From positions 186,001 to 250,000 of the forward strand of contig CAVQVR010000021.1 in assembly GCA_963717195.1 (NCBI GenBank): a stretch of 64,000 nt of DNA, read 5' to 3'. The position numbers and the translations under genes were made by a program. The DNA is from JACDAE01 sp963717195 (GTDB taxonomy: Bacteria > Chloroflexota > Ktedonobacteria > Ktedonobacterales > Ktedonobacteraceae). Every line of letters starts with the position of its first letter. Position 1 is the stretch's first letter. Of this stretch, positions 1 through 8,797 are shown piece after piece. A model generated the notes under the pieces. It ran no database searches and was not told the origin of the DNA. It saw only the letters and a list, made by a program, of their open reading frames with translations.

Positions 1-279
1 TGGCGAATCGGGTCGCTCAACTGTGGGTCCTCGTACGCTATAGAGCCAGTTAAAATGTACGCCGGGCAATGATGCTGGCAATGGGACAGGTGCAACTGAA
101 AGCAACATCGCGCCGATCAACCGCCCATCTTCCAATGCACCCAGGCGATAGATGCGACCGCCGAGATACTTATTCAGCTCACCCCACTCGTATGATTGTA
201 GCAAGTGCCCACGTGGTTGACTGGTCAAAAACGCGTTCCACTGCTCCGCATCAGTAATTTCTTGAATGGTGATACTCAT
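1..279 (-). CDS. FemAB/FemX-like peptidyltransferase, N-terminal part (cut by window edge)
   Basis: The first 93 codons lie here and the reading frame runs off the left edge, so the C-terminal part is not visible. The visible protein begins MSITIQEITDAEQWNAF and then has a GHLLQSYEWGEL-type stretch followed by a GALEDGRLIGAMLL segment. This is the usual opening of the FemAB/FemX family (GNAT-like fold), whose members add amino acids from aminoacyl-tRNA to the lipid II peptide bridge. The start is the ATG at 279; GGAG lies about 13 nt upstream, which is a weak spacing. The next gene upstream (GNAT, also minus strand) is separated by a hairpin repeat, so they may not be one operon. The family call is by motif only; substrate and full length cannot be judged. 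Confidence 0.7.
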   Translation of the reverse strand, partial: MSITIQEITDAEQWNAFLTSQPRGHLLQSYEWGELNKYLGGRIYRLGALEDGRLIGAMLLSVAPVPLPASLPGVHFNWLYSVRGPTVERPDSP

Positions 280-404
280 AATTTGTGATTTACTCTCCAC
301 TCATTTCGGTGTACTATTACGTTCTTTATGTGCATATTCATTAAGGGCTTTATATGTCATTTCAATTATGATCGATGTTATGGAAACCGTTATACAGGAT
401 TTTC

Positions 405-463
405 GTAGGGACGCGATAAATCGGGTCCCTACGCGGTGGAAGCGATAAATCGGGTCCCTACGG
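405..463. repeat. Intergenic hairpin repeat (family A), 1.5 copies
   Basis: Perfect 8-bp arms GTAGGGAC/GTCCCTAC (405-412 and 425-432) enclose GCGATAAATCGG. A second partial copy GCGATAAATCGGGTCCCTAC follows at 442-461 and supplies the TAG stop of the GNAT gene. The same words recur in many intergenic regions of this window. Confidence 0.85.
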
Positions 464-1018
464 ATTCTCCAGGAATTCGCTTCTCAAAAGGCTATAGACT
501 TTTACGTTATGGAATTTGCCGAAGCGAGGGATGACCTCGCGCAGGGTTCCTTCGTATTTGAAACCAGCCTTTTCGTCGGCACGCCAGCCGCCGATATTGC
601 CTTCCATGTCCTGGGTCTGGATGCGATTCAGATTGAGTTCCATAAAACCGTAGCGCACCATCAATTTTGTCGCCTCAGTCCCATAGCCGCGCCCATGGGC
701 AGAACTGTCGATGATGACATAGAACTCGGCGCTCTGATTGAGAATATTGATATCTTTAAGACCAACCAGGCCAATCAGGCGGTTATCTTCTTTGAGCACA
801 ACGCCAAAAATAATATGCCGAAAATCTTTATAGAGATTCTCCAATCGCTCCTTGCCACGTGTATCGCTGGTCGGATAGACGGAGAAATAGCGTCGAATCT
901 CTTCATCGTTGAGCCATGTGGAGTACAGATGGTTATCCTGAGCTGGCTCCAGTGGACGCAAATAGATACGCTCACCAACGATGAACGGGTTTTGCATGTT
1001 CGATGTATCCTGGGTCAA
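458..1018 (-). CDS. GNAT-family N-acetyltransferase (RimJ/RimL-like)
   Basis: Predicted acetyl-CoA-dependent N-acetyltransferase of the RimJ/RimL group, about 186 aa. Near the N-terminus there is an IYLRPLEPAQD strand typical of this group. The acetyl-CoA pyrophosphate-binding motif A is visible as HGRGYGTEATKLMVRYGF, and the C-terminal part has EKAGFKYEGTLRE, also characteristic. I prefer the TTG start at 1018 because GGGAG lies 8 nt upstream (GAAGGGAGATTTCAAG-TTG). An upstream in-frame ATG at 1054 has no comparable ribosome-binding site. The stop codon lies inside a family A repeat. The substrate (protein N-terminus, antibiotic or small molecule) cannot be deduced. Confidence 0.85.
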   Translation of the reverse strand: MTQDTSNMQNPFIVGERIYLRPLEPAQDNHLYSTWLNDEEIRRYFSVYPTSDTRGKERLENLYKDFRHIIFGVVLKEDNRLIGLVGLKDINILNQSAEFYVIIDSSAHGRGYGTEATKLMVRYGFMELNLNRIQTQDMEGNIGGWRADEKAGFKYEGTLREVIPRFGKFHNVKVYSLLRSEFLENP

Positions 1019-1156
1019 CTTGAAATCTCCCTTCTTTTTGAGGCAGTATAGCATAGCGTGCCAGGAGAGGCAATTGAAGTTTCTACATGGGCCATTCCAG
1101 CCTGCGTAGGACCGCCCCTCTTGTAAGGGCCCGGCTCACCAATCGAGCACGTTGGC

Positions 1157-1185
1157 TTGACGAAGAGTTTCCCTTCTGCTAATAT
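1157..1185 (+). promoter_or_regulatory. Sigma70-type promoter of the winged-helix gene
   Basis: TTGACG (1157-1162), 17-nt spacer, TAATAT (1180-1185). It lies 34 nt before the start codon at 1219. Confidence 0.65.
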
Positions 1186-1200
1186 AGAACATAAGTTCTA
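1185..1200. promoter_or_regulatory. Operator-like palindrome at the promoter start site
   Basis: TAGAAC-ATAA-GTTCTA is a perfect 6-4-6 inverted repeat that begins at the last base of the -10 box and covers the expected transcription start. A repressor bound here would block initiation. The downstream gene encodes a winged-helix protein, so autoregulation is a reasonable inference but is not shown. Confidence 0.5.
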
Positions 1201-1218
1201 TTTAAAGGATACAAAAGT

Positions 1219-1644
1219 ATGAGTCAGCAATTCAAAAATTTTCAGTTGCAGCCCCTGTTAGCAGAGACGAGCCATTTAATTTTGAACTATGACCAGGGCA
1301 TTCTTTCGCTAGTCACCAGTGAGGAGATTCTCGAACAGCAATTGCTCAGTCCGAGCGAGATGTATGTGATCGACGCACTACTCCAGAACTATCCCGAATA
1401 TTGTCCTTATGAGATTGTCCTGTCTGCGATGACGGGCAAGAGCGTTGACGCGTGCCGTGAGAAGGTTCTGTGGGGTCTCGAAGAAGGGACGGTCGATGTT
1501 GTCATGCGTCCGGTGAGAAATCTCCTTGGACGTTGTCGCATGAAATTACGCCCATTTGGGATTGAGGTAAAGTCACTAGTCCATATGGGCTATCTTCTGG
1601 TACCCCTGAAGCGCAAATCCGGCACGAGAGTAAAGATTGGATAG
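1219..1644 (+). CDS. Small protein with an OmpR/PhoB-like winged-helix domain, no receiver
   Basis: 141 aa. The C-terminal half resembles the winged-helix DNA-binding domain of OmpR-type regulators: a recognition-helix region VRNLLGRCRMKLRPFG is followed by a wing hairpin IEVKSLVHMGYLLVPL, matching the usual 'L..LR.KL...G..I.TVRG.GY.L' pattern. There is no phosphoacceptor receiver domain; the first 45 residues resemble nothing I recognise. AAAGGAT precedes the ATG. It has a good promoter and a palindrome at the transcription start (1185-1200). It converges on the folD-like gene with only 9 nt between stops. Likely a stand-alone transcription factor; target unknown. Confidence 0.6.
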   Translation: MSQQFKNFQLQPLLAETSHLILNYDQGILSLVTSEEILEQQLLSPSEMYVIDALLQNYPEYCPYEIVLSAMTGKSVDACREKVLWGLEEGTVDVVMRPVRNLLGRCRMKLRPFGIEVKSLVHMGYLLVPLKRKSGTRVKIG

Positions 1645-1653
1645 GATTGCCTG

Positions 1654-2493
1654 CTATTGTGGGCCCAGTAGGGTATGCCGAATGAGTGTCAGGTGCGTGA
1701 GAGGACCCAGGCCACCCGGTACCGGTGTAATAAACGAGGCTACCTCTTCAACACTGTCAGCATCAATATCTCCCACCACTCTGTCATCGACCATATTGAT
1801 CCCGGCATCCAGCACGACGGCTCCTGGCTTTACCATATCGGCATTGATCATGGCTGGACGCCCGACGCTGACCACGAGGATATCGGCACTCCTGGTAATA
1901 CTGGCAAGATGCTCGGTATGAGAATGGCAGATCGTCACAGTGGCATCGCGCTGCATCAATACCAGGGCAACAGGCTTGCCGCCGATGTTGCTGCGTCCAA
2001 CAATTACCACGTTGCGACCTGCGATAGGGATATTGGCATCATCTACTATCTTCAAAACTGCATCGGCGGTTGAAGGAATAAAGCTGGGAAAACCAAGCAG
2101 CAGATTACCGGCGTTACGTGCACCCAAACCGTCAACATCCTTCTCTGGACTGAGCACATCGGTCACAATACGCTGACGAATATGAGATGGAAGAGGGAGT
2201 AGAAGCACAACGCCATCGTTTTCGGCGTTGTCATTTAAGGCCGCAACGCCTGATCGTAGCCCCTCTTCATCAGTTTTGAACGGATATGCCAGTGTCGTGC
2301 AATCCAGGCCAATGTTATAGCAGGCACGCCCTAGTTGACGGCTATACACTTCTGCGGCATCATCATGTCCCACGATCACCTGAGCTAAGCGAGCTGGACG
2401 AGAGTGTTGTTTGCGAAACTCAGTTGCTTTACCTTTTAATTCTTCTGACAGGCGGGCTACAAGCGGCTTACTATTATAGATAGTTGCTGGCAT
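1654..2493 (-). CDS. folD: FolD-like methylenetetrahydrofolate dehydrogenase/cyclohydrolase homologue with altered active site
   Basis: 279 aa, the normal FolD length. FolD interconverts methylene-, methenyl- and formyl-tetrahydrofolate in the cytosol. The NADP-binding part is well kept (VVIVGRSNIGGKPVAL, ILVVSVGRPAMI, ITPVPGGLGPLT) and so is the DVDG motif (Asp121). The catalytic Lys, normally four residues after the conserved Tyr (Lys54 in E. coli), is Leu54 here (EVYSRQLGRAC), and the Gln of VQLPLP (Gln98) is Leu98 (LLLPLP). The PCTP motif is PSTA. Cyclohydrolase chemistry relies on that Lys, so activity may be lost or changed. GAGGAAG lies 9 nt before the ATG. No other folate gene is adjacent. 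It could be the organism's only FolD or a second paralogue; this window cannot tell. Confidence 0.85.
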   Translation of the reverse strand: MPATIYNSKPLVARLSEELKGKATEFRKQHSRPARLAQVIVGHDDAAEVYSRQLGRACYNIGLDCTTLAYPFKTDEEGLRSGVAALNDNAENDGVVLLLPLPSHIRQRIVTDVLSPEKDVDGLGARNAGNLLLGFPSFIPSTADAVLKIVDDANIPIAGRNVVIVGRSNIGGKPVALVLMQRDATVTICHSHTEHLASITRSADILVVSVGRPAMINADMVKPGAVVLDAGINMVDDRVVGDIDADSVEEVASFITPVPGGLGPLTHLTLIRHTLLGPQ

Positions 2494-2551
2494 GGACTGT
2501 TTTCTTCCTCTGCAATGTGGTTGTTCTCGCTTATAATATCACATATCAAAA

Positions 2552-2623
2552 GGGTATCCTTTGCGAGTGCTTGTTCCCCCAACAAGCATTCTGCATACCA
2601 GCAGACGTCCGCAAAGAATACCC
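2552..2623. repeat. Nested inverted repeat upstream of the folD-like gene
   Basis: Outer arms GGGTATcCTTTGCG (2552-2565) and CGCAAAGaATACCC (2610-2623) have one mismatch. They enclose an inner hairpin TGCTTGTT/AACAAGCA (2568-2588) with a CCCCC loop. It lies between the lipoprotein gene end and the folD-like start, both on the minus strand, so it could act as a terminator or a 5' leader structure. Confidence 0.55.
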
Positions 2624-2667
2624 CTTGAAAGTGGCGCAGCCTCGGATTAAAATGCACTAAAGGTGTA

Positions 2668-3306
2668 CTAGAGGGCTAGCGAAACCAGGTACCAGACTTT
2701 ATCCATGCCTCGTCCAGTAAATTGACCCGCTGTCATATCGCCAGCATAGGTATAGAGCACATGATTATCGTACGCCACCTGATTGCCGTTCGCGGTTTTA
2801 ACAATCGTCAATTTATGTGGAAGTTGCATGGAGCTAGTGACCGCCATCATATTCATATTGGTCGCAAGTACTGGAGGCCAGGCTGCAGCACACATTCCTG
2901 TACAGCCTGACATGCCTGCCGGATCATCGAGCTTATAATACAGGATCATTCCTTTTGCATTCGTGAGGACAGTGATCTTTGTCCCGTTGAGGGTAACTTG
3001 AGTTGTATGGATGAGTGCGTTACTAGTGCCCATGTTGTTGGTGCCCATATTGTTGTTGCCCATGGCGGTTGTGGGAGTGGCCATGGTGTTGCTCTTGCCC
3101 ATGGTGCTGCTGGTCGGCGTGGCCATTCCCGCAGAGTTACCGTAGGTCTTTGTGCTCCCACTAGTAGTATTTGTTGTTGTGTTACTGCCAGTAGTTGTGC
3201 TTCCCGTATTTGCAGTATTACCACTCAGGGGGTTGCTACAGGCGGCAACGAATACAGTAAGAAGCAGGCCGAACAGAAGCAATGAAAAGCGTTTAAGGGA
3301 TACCAT
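2668..3306 (-). CDS. Secreted lipoprotein with a PF03640-type repeat domain
   Basis: 212 aa. The N-terminus is a type II signal peptide: basic MVSLKR, hydrophobic core, then the lipobox FVAAC with Cys23 as the lipidation site. Residues about 24-110 form a Thr/Ser/Asn/Gly/Met-rich linker with short MG-containing repeats. The C-terminal part (about 113-212) matches the 'secreted repeat of unknown function' family: GMILYYKLDDPAGMSGCTGMC, AAAWPPV and a second half with VLYTYAGD. Such proteins are membrane-anchored on the outer face; their biochemical role is unknown. AAAGGAGG precedes the ATG by 6 nt, an excellent ribosome-binding site. Confidence 0.85.
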   Translation of the reverse strand: MVSLKRFSLLLFGLLLTVFVAACSNPLSGNTANTGSTTTGSNTTTNTTSGSTKTYGNSAGMATPTSSTMGKSNTMATPTTAMGNNNMGTNNMGTSNALIHTTQVTLNGTKITVLTNAKGMILYYKLDDPAGMSGCTGMCAAAWPPVLATNMNMMAVTSSMQLPHKLTIVKTANGNQVAYDNHVLYTYAGDMTAGQFTGRGMDKVWYLVSLAL

Positions 3307-3705
3307 GTTTTTCCTCCTTTGGTATCATTACCAGCACTATATTTTAAATTCGTCGATGCTTGCAATTAGCATCGAAAATAGTAGAGGCGCATGTTACAAT
3401 CTGTTGGAGCGCCGCTAGCCACAAGATGTCATTGTATGTTGGTATCCACGATCAAAATTTACAATATATACAAGCTATACCTTTTTTCCTATACAGACAA
3501 AAATAGGCGGATACGCGCTATAAATACCGATGAGGGAAGTTTCTAGATATGACTTTCATCCTGAGAGGTGGAAATATACTGTGAAATACGCTACAATGGC
3601 TCCAAACGCGGATTTTTGTAGTCACCAGACATGTAGATAATTGAAGATGAGTATGGTCTCCGCTAGCCCTTTTGTGCTAACGGATATAACGAAGAGGAGA
3701 TTTCA
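3307..3705. other. 399-bp divergent intergenic region
   Basis: Separates the lipoprotein gene (minus) from yajQ (plus). It contains one clear hairpin TCGATGCT/AGCATCGA (3353-3375), which would sit in the lipoprotein mRNA leader. I see no coding frame and no promoter strong enough to list. Confidence 0.5.
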
Positions 3706-4200
3706 ATGGCAGGTGACTGTTCATTTGATATAGTATCGCAGTTCGATGAGCAAGAACTGATTAATGCAATCGATCAGACACGACGAGAAGTGCAGACTCG
3801 CTACGATCTGAAGGATACGAAAACAGAGATTACTCACAGTAAGGATAATATGACTATTCTTACTGACAGTACGCTCACGTTGAAGAGCGTTCGTGATATT
3901 CTTGAGACAAAGGCTGTACGCCGCAATCTGTCTCTGAAGATCTTTAAACCAGGCAAAGAAGAGCCTGCGGCAGGCAGTCGCGTACGACAGACCATTGACC
4001 TGCAACAGGGCATCTCGCAAGAGTTGGCGAAGGAAATCGGTAAATATATTCGCGATAACTATCCAAAGGTACGGTCTCAAATTCAGGGAGATACAATTCG
4101 TGTCACCGCCAAGAGCCGTGATGAGTTGCAAGGGATAATTGCATTACTGAAGCAAAAGGAATACTCCGTCGCTTTACAATTCATCAATTACCGTGGGTAG
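3706..4200 (+). CDS. yajQ: YajQ family nucleotide-binding protein
   Basis: 164 aa, the full length of the YajQ/UPF0234 family. It starts MAGDCSFDIVSQFDEQELINAIDQ and has TRYDLKDTKTEI, then the second-domain signature PKVRSQIQGDTIRVTAKSRDELQ and the closing EYSVALQFINYR. The fold is two ferredoxin-like domains. Some homologues bind cyclic di-GMP and act as regulatory co-factors; others bind nucleotides or tRNA. Nothing here shows which applies. GAGGAGA lies 8 nt before the ATG. It is monocistronic: a palindrome and a terminator-like hairpin separate it from the TPR gene downstream. Confidence 0.95.
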   Translation: MAGDCSFDIVSQFDEQELINAIDQTRREVQTRYDLKDTKTEITHSKDNMTILTDSTLTLKSVRDILETKAVRRNLSLKIFKPGKEEPAAGSRVRQTIDLQQGISQELAKEIGKYIRDNYPKVRSQIQGDTIRVTAKSRDELQGIIALLKQKEYSVALQFINYRG

Positions 4201-4275
4201 CCCATTATAACGAGATCACACTTTTGGCATAAGAACAGATAGTTGTTTTCCTTCCAAATGGAGATGGCCAAAGTA

Positions 4276-4289
4276 CTTTAGTACTAAAG
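4276..4289. repeat. 14-bp perfect palindrome between yajQ and the TPR gene
   Basis: CTTTAGTACTAAAG, a fully self-complementary sequence. It might be a protein-binding site for the downstream gene; no other copy was noticed in this window. Confidence 0.4.
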
Positions 4290-4335
4290 AAGTGTTGAGA
4301 TTGCAAATTTGTAGTACCCTAAATTTGATTGAACC

Positions 4336-4366
4336 AAGCCTACCGGCGTTTTGGTAGAGGCTTTTA
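4336..4366 (+). terminator. Probable intrinsic terminator after yajQ
   Basis: AAGCCTACC pairs with GGTAGAGGCTT (one bulged A) and is followed by a short T run (CTTTTA). It is imperfect, so moderate confidence. Confidence 0.45.
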
Positions 4367-4406
4367 TGCCTTTACTAGATGTGCTCGTTCGAGAAAGTGA
4401 CCTTTC

Positions 4407-7400
4407 ATGTCTGGGAACCAGCAACTATTTAGTGCAGCGCTTAATGCAGCCGACCGTCATCGTTGGGATAGCCAGTGGAGGGAGGCAATGCTCGAGTACC
4501 AGAAAGCACTCGCAGAGTTCCCAGAGGATGCGACTGCACGTGGTGGGATGGGCTTCTGCTACATGCAGACGAAGCAGTGGCAATTCGCCCTGAATGAATA
4601 TGAATATATACTAAAGCGCGATCCCGGAAATGTAATTGCCCTGAGTAAAACGGCGGAATTGTACGGCATTCTCAACCGACGTGAAGCTGCTTATGGAGCC
4701 TATTTACATCTAGCAGATCTTTACTCTCAGGCAGGTCAGGGAGCACGCGCCGAAGCAGCATGGCAAAAGGCTGTCCAGTTGTCCCCTGGCAATCCTGAAC
4801 CTCACGAGCGCCTCGCGGGGTACTACTTCGAGAAAAAAGATATTGCGGCAATGATCCATGAACGCCTCGCGGCGGCTCAAGGCTATTTGCTTGGCAACCA
4901 TTCTGGACAAGCACGTGTTCAGTGTGAAGAAGTACTACGTGCGGACGCACAAAATATACAGGCCCAGCAGTTGCTCACACAGATATCTGGGCCGTCTGGA
5001 AGATCTTCTGGTCCGTTGTCATCAGGATCAGAGGCAATGTTTTCGATTGAAGTGGGCAGAAATGCAGTTGATCCTGCGACATTCTCGCCTGCAACGGGCT
5101 ACGAAGCCTCAAATTCGCAGCCTCTCACTGGGAATTCTGTAGCCGAGACAATGACATCGGGAAATAAAAGCGGAGGTAATACTGGCATCATGGGTAACAT
5201 GGGTAGCGCGGGCAACTTCGGTGGAGTGAATAATTCAGGCTCTTCTCTGGCGCAGCCAGGGCCGGGTAATGGTATGAACTCTGCCCCTCGTAAACGGCTT
5301 TCCGCCAGCCAGGTCACAGGAGTGTTAAAGCAAGCGCAGACGTTTCAGACCCAGGGTCGTTTTAATGATGCTATCGACCTCTGTGAACAAATTCTGGAAA
5401 GTGGCTTTGATCGACCAGATGCCCGCTATTTTTTAGGCTGGCTTTACCAGGAGCAGCAGCGCTGGGACGAGGCAATCCGTCAGTTTCAGTTGCTCTTGAA
5501 CGATCCTGATTATGCGCTCTCTTGCTATTATGCGCTGGGTCAGTGCTATCGCGCTCGTGGCGATCTGCGCACTGCTACGATCCATTTCGATGAAGCCGTT
5601 GATCGTGTGAACCTGGATGCTCTGACGGTTGAGGAGTCTGACCAACTGGTTCAACTCTGTCAGGAAGCGGCTGAAGCACATCGTTTGTTGGGTGAACAGG
5701 AACAGGCACTCACTGTCTATAATGCGCTTCTTGGTTTCTTGCGCAGCCGTGGTTGGGCTGATAAAGTTGCTCAGGTCGAGTTTATGCTCCAGCAGGCGCA
5801 GAATGGTCCTGCTCCCGCTCGCCCTATCACTCCTCCCGTTAGACCGCCAGAGCAGATGGCAAACATGGCACCACCTACGATGGTAAATCAATCGCCTCCG
5901 CAACCTTCAATGCCTGAAGCTGCGACGATGGCCTTTAATGCCAATAATATTGGCAATGGATCACATTCTTCACCTCTGCCTGTACAGCAGTCGCTACCCG
6001 GAAACTCTTCTGTAGGCGATCTGCCGGACTGGCTAACCGGTATTTTGAGCGATGCGGATAAAACGCAGATGGCTAATAAGTCTGCGCCACCACAGCCCCA
6101 GCAGATGCAACAGACACAGATTGTGTCTGCACCTCTGCCTGAGCCTCCTGCTGCTGAGCCTCGCCGCCCATCAGTTCCTTTAGAAGCTCCTGCACAACCT
6201 CCGTCGCCATCCTGGCTTACTGAGAATGCGACGGCTGCTAATTCAACCCGTGCGCTTCCACCTGATCAGATGCCATCCGCGCCAACGCAGGCCGTGAGGC
6301 AATCGCAACAGGTGCCTCCACCTGCTCCCATGTCTCCGGTACAGTCTACTCAGCCGGCACCATCACCCCTGGATACGGTCTACCCAATTGTGCCACCTGC
6401 TGCAAATAGATCTGCAGAAACAAGGCCAGGTGCTGAAGACCTGCTCACCCAGATTGCTGGTGGCAGAGGAGAGAACTTAGAGCACGTCACCGAAGTTGTC
6501 CTGACCAGCACAGCTTCATTACCGGAAAACATTCGCTTACAGGTCGTGCGCTCCATGCAGGATATCCAGAATTATATCAATCATGGTCTGTTAAGCACAG
6601 CGACTGAAGAATGTCTGCGCGTCATTGATATGGCTCCGCAGTACCTGGATGTACACCAGGTATTGTGCGAGATCTATGTGCGCCAGGGCCAGATTGAGCA
6701 GGCCATTACCAAATATGCCATTCTGGTCGACACCTATATCGTCAATGGCCGTACCGATGATGCAATTGCAACTTACCGGCGCATCTTGCAACTGGAACCA
6801 AATAACCTGACGTACCGTATGCGTCTTATCAATCTGCTCTCCTCACAGGGGAATAAGGAAGACCTGCTACGTGAAAGAACTCAGGCAGCCGAGTCTTACC
6901 TGCGCCTGGGCTATATGGATCGCGCTCTGACAGAACTGGAACAGGCTCTGCAGGAAAGCCCGACGAGCGTGGCAACCCGCCTGAACTATGCTCTGGCTTT
7001 ACAAAAGTTAGGACGAACACAGCAGGCAGTGACAGAATACCAGCGCGTACTACAGGTCGATCCACGCAATATTACCGCGCTTGTCCGCTGGCATATCGCC
7101 ATGATTACAACGATTGGTTCAGCACGTTCGACCTCTCTGGAGGTACTGACACGTATTCAATGGCAACTGCGTGGCGAGGGTCAGAAGCATGCCGATGCGG
7201 TCATTCGCGAGTACAACCAGTGCGTAGATATCTATCCAAATAACGCCGATGTCCACTTCGCCCTGGGGCAGATCTATCATCAAGCGGGCCAATTTGATAA
7301 AGCCATCGATGCTTACATCCTGGCAATGCGCGATAGTGCAGTAGAAGTGCTAGCTCGCGTCAGTGCCGCTCAATCATTGCTAGTACAGGGCAAACCGGAG

Positions 7401-8361
7401 GCTGCAATTCAGCAGCTTGAGCAGGCATTACAAAGTACCCGTCAAGCGCCTGGTTTGATGGAGCCTGCCGTCTGGGCTGCGCGTCCTCGTGCAGAGGGTG
7501 AACAGCACCGCGCACCAGAAGTCGAGATCGCGCAATTGCTGGCAAATGCCTATGCCCGTACAGGTCGCCTGGACCAACGCGATGCCATTTTGCGCCAGAT
7601 CAAACAGTCTCAACCTGTTCAGAATGAGGTTGCTTCGACCCTGGCGGAAATATCCTCGCGTCAGAGTGATATTAACGGTGCATTGCAGGAATATATGGAC
7701 CTGGTGCATCACTATCGCAACAATCGCCAGGCCGATAATGCCCTCAGCGTCCTTAATGAGATGGTACGCCTTGCACCTCAAGATCCACGTGCCCATGACG
7801 AACTGGCCGATATATACGTAAATCGTGGTCTGCTTGATGAAGGTATAGCGGAGCTACGCCTCCTTGCAGACATCTACCTGCGTCGCAATAATCTGGAGAA
7901 GGCTGGTACGGCTCTTCAGCGTGTTGGCAACATCTATGCTGAGATGGGTAACAACGAGGAAGCGCTCGCAGAGTCTTCGTCGCGCCGCCGAACTGAGCCC
8001 TACATCAATGGATCTGCTGCGCGAAGTGGTCAGTTTCTGTCTGCAACTGGCCCGTCAGATGGAACGGCAGGATGAGCGCGAGGCCGACCGTTACCAATCG
8101 ATCGGAGCGGAGTATCAATTAACCATCGCCCGCCACTACTTCGAGACAAAACAGGTGAAAGAGGCGGTCGCAGCTTTACAGCAGCTCATCACGATAGATC
8201 GCACGAACTACGATGCCTATGATATGCTGGGCCAGACCTACCAGTCTGTCGGCGAATATGAGCAGGCCAGCCGCGTTTACAAGAACCTCGCCAGAGTCAA
8301 TTCGGGCAGTTCTGTCGCACGTGAACGCCTCGCCGCTCTACAAGAATTGCGCACACGCTAG
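4407..8361 (+). CDS. Large multi-TPR scaffold protein (apparent frameshift at about 7974)
   Basis: As read, the frame from 4407 stops at 8075 (1222 aa), but TPR-like coding continues in the +1 frame to 8361. Removing one T at 7974 changes GAG-TCT-TCG into GAG-CTT-CGT-CGC-GCC-GCC-GAA and joins the frames into a protein of about 1317 aa. N-terminal TPRs occupy residues about 1-195. A Gly/Asn/Ser-rich linker (about 200-300) follows, then more TPRs (about 305-475), a long Pro/Gln/Ser-rich linker (about 475-685) and a C-terminal TPR array to the end (DAIATYRRILQLEPNN-type units). There is no signal peptide or membrane segment, so a cytosolic scaffold is likely. The ribosome-binding site is weak (GAGAAAG). 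The partner proteins are unknown; no enzymatic domain is visible. Confidence 0.8.
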
Positions 8362-8797
8362 CAACATAACGGCATAGACATCTTAATTGCCTGGGTTTGC
8401 GTCAATTTTTGCAAATAGTCAGCTTTTGACCTGGCAGACCCGGTGTAGTGCTCTGGCAAACTTCATTGCGCCTTTTTAGCGACGCCGTAGGGAAGCCATT
8501 TCATTATTCCGTGCTCCCACCGTAACATCCACCATTTCTTGAGCATTGCGGTGAGGACACGGAATAATGAAATGGCTTCCTTACCGTGTCACCTGTCCTG
8601 GGGCGAACATCTGAGCCGCGCCAAAGGGGTGCAATAAATCTTGACACAGTATAGTGGTTGAGGTGAGGCCAAACAATGAACTGTGCTCGCTCCACGGGCT
8701 TATCAATCGCGCACCTGCATCTCTAGATTTTCCCATCATTTTATGTTACACTTCTCAAGCTACCATAAGACCCCATTCACCCAACGGAGGTCAGCCT
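8362..8797. other. 436-bp intergenic region with one long palindrome
   Basis: Apart from the inverted repeat at 8491-8580, I see no coding frame that looks real. A TTGACA lies at 8641 but has no matching -10 at the right distance. Confidence 0.5.
8491..8580. repeat. Long inverted repeat, 23-bp perfect arms
   Basis: Left arm 8491-8513 (GGAAGCCATTTCATT...CCGTG) and right arm 8558-8580 are exact reverse complements. The 44-nt loop has partly complementary ends (CTCCCACCG/CGGTGAGGA), so the stem could extend. It lies 130 bp after the TPR gene stop. The arm sequence differs from the family A palindromes, so it may be a separate miniature element or a strong terminator. Confidence 0.85.

Noticed and set aside
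509..1051. 180-codon plus-strand ORF opposite the GNAT gene
   Set aside because: Exact antisense of a well-conserved acetyltransferase, no ribosome-binding site.
2494..2660. Tetrahydrofolate riboswitch before the folD-like gene
   Set aside because: The nested hairpin does not show the conserved THF aptamer elements.
7965..7985. Programmed frameshift in the TPR gene
   Set aside because: No slippery heptamer, stop-codon pause or downstream structure is evident, and six other genes show similar isolated indels, so an indel is simpler.
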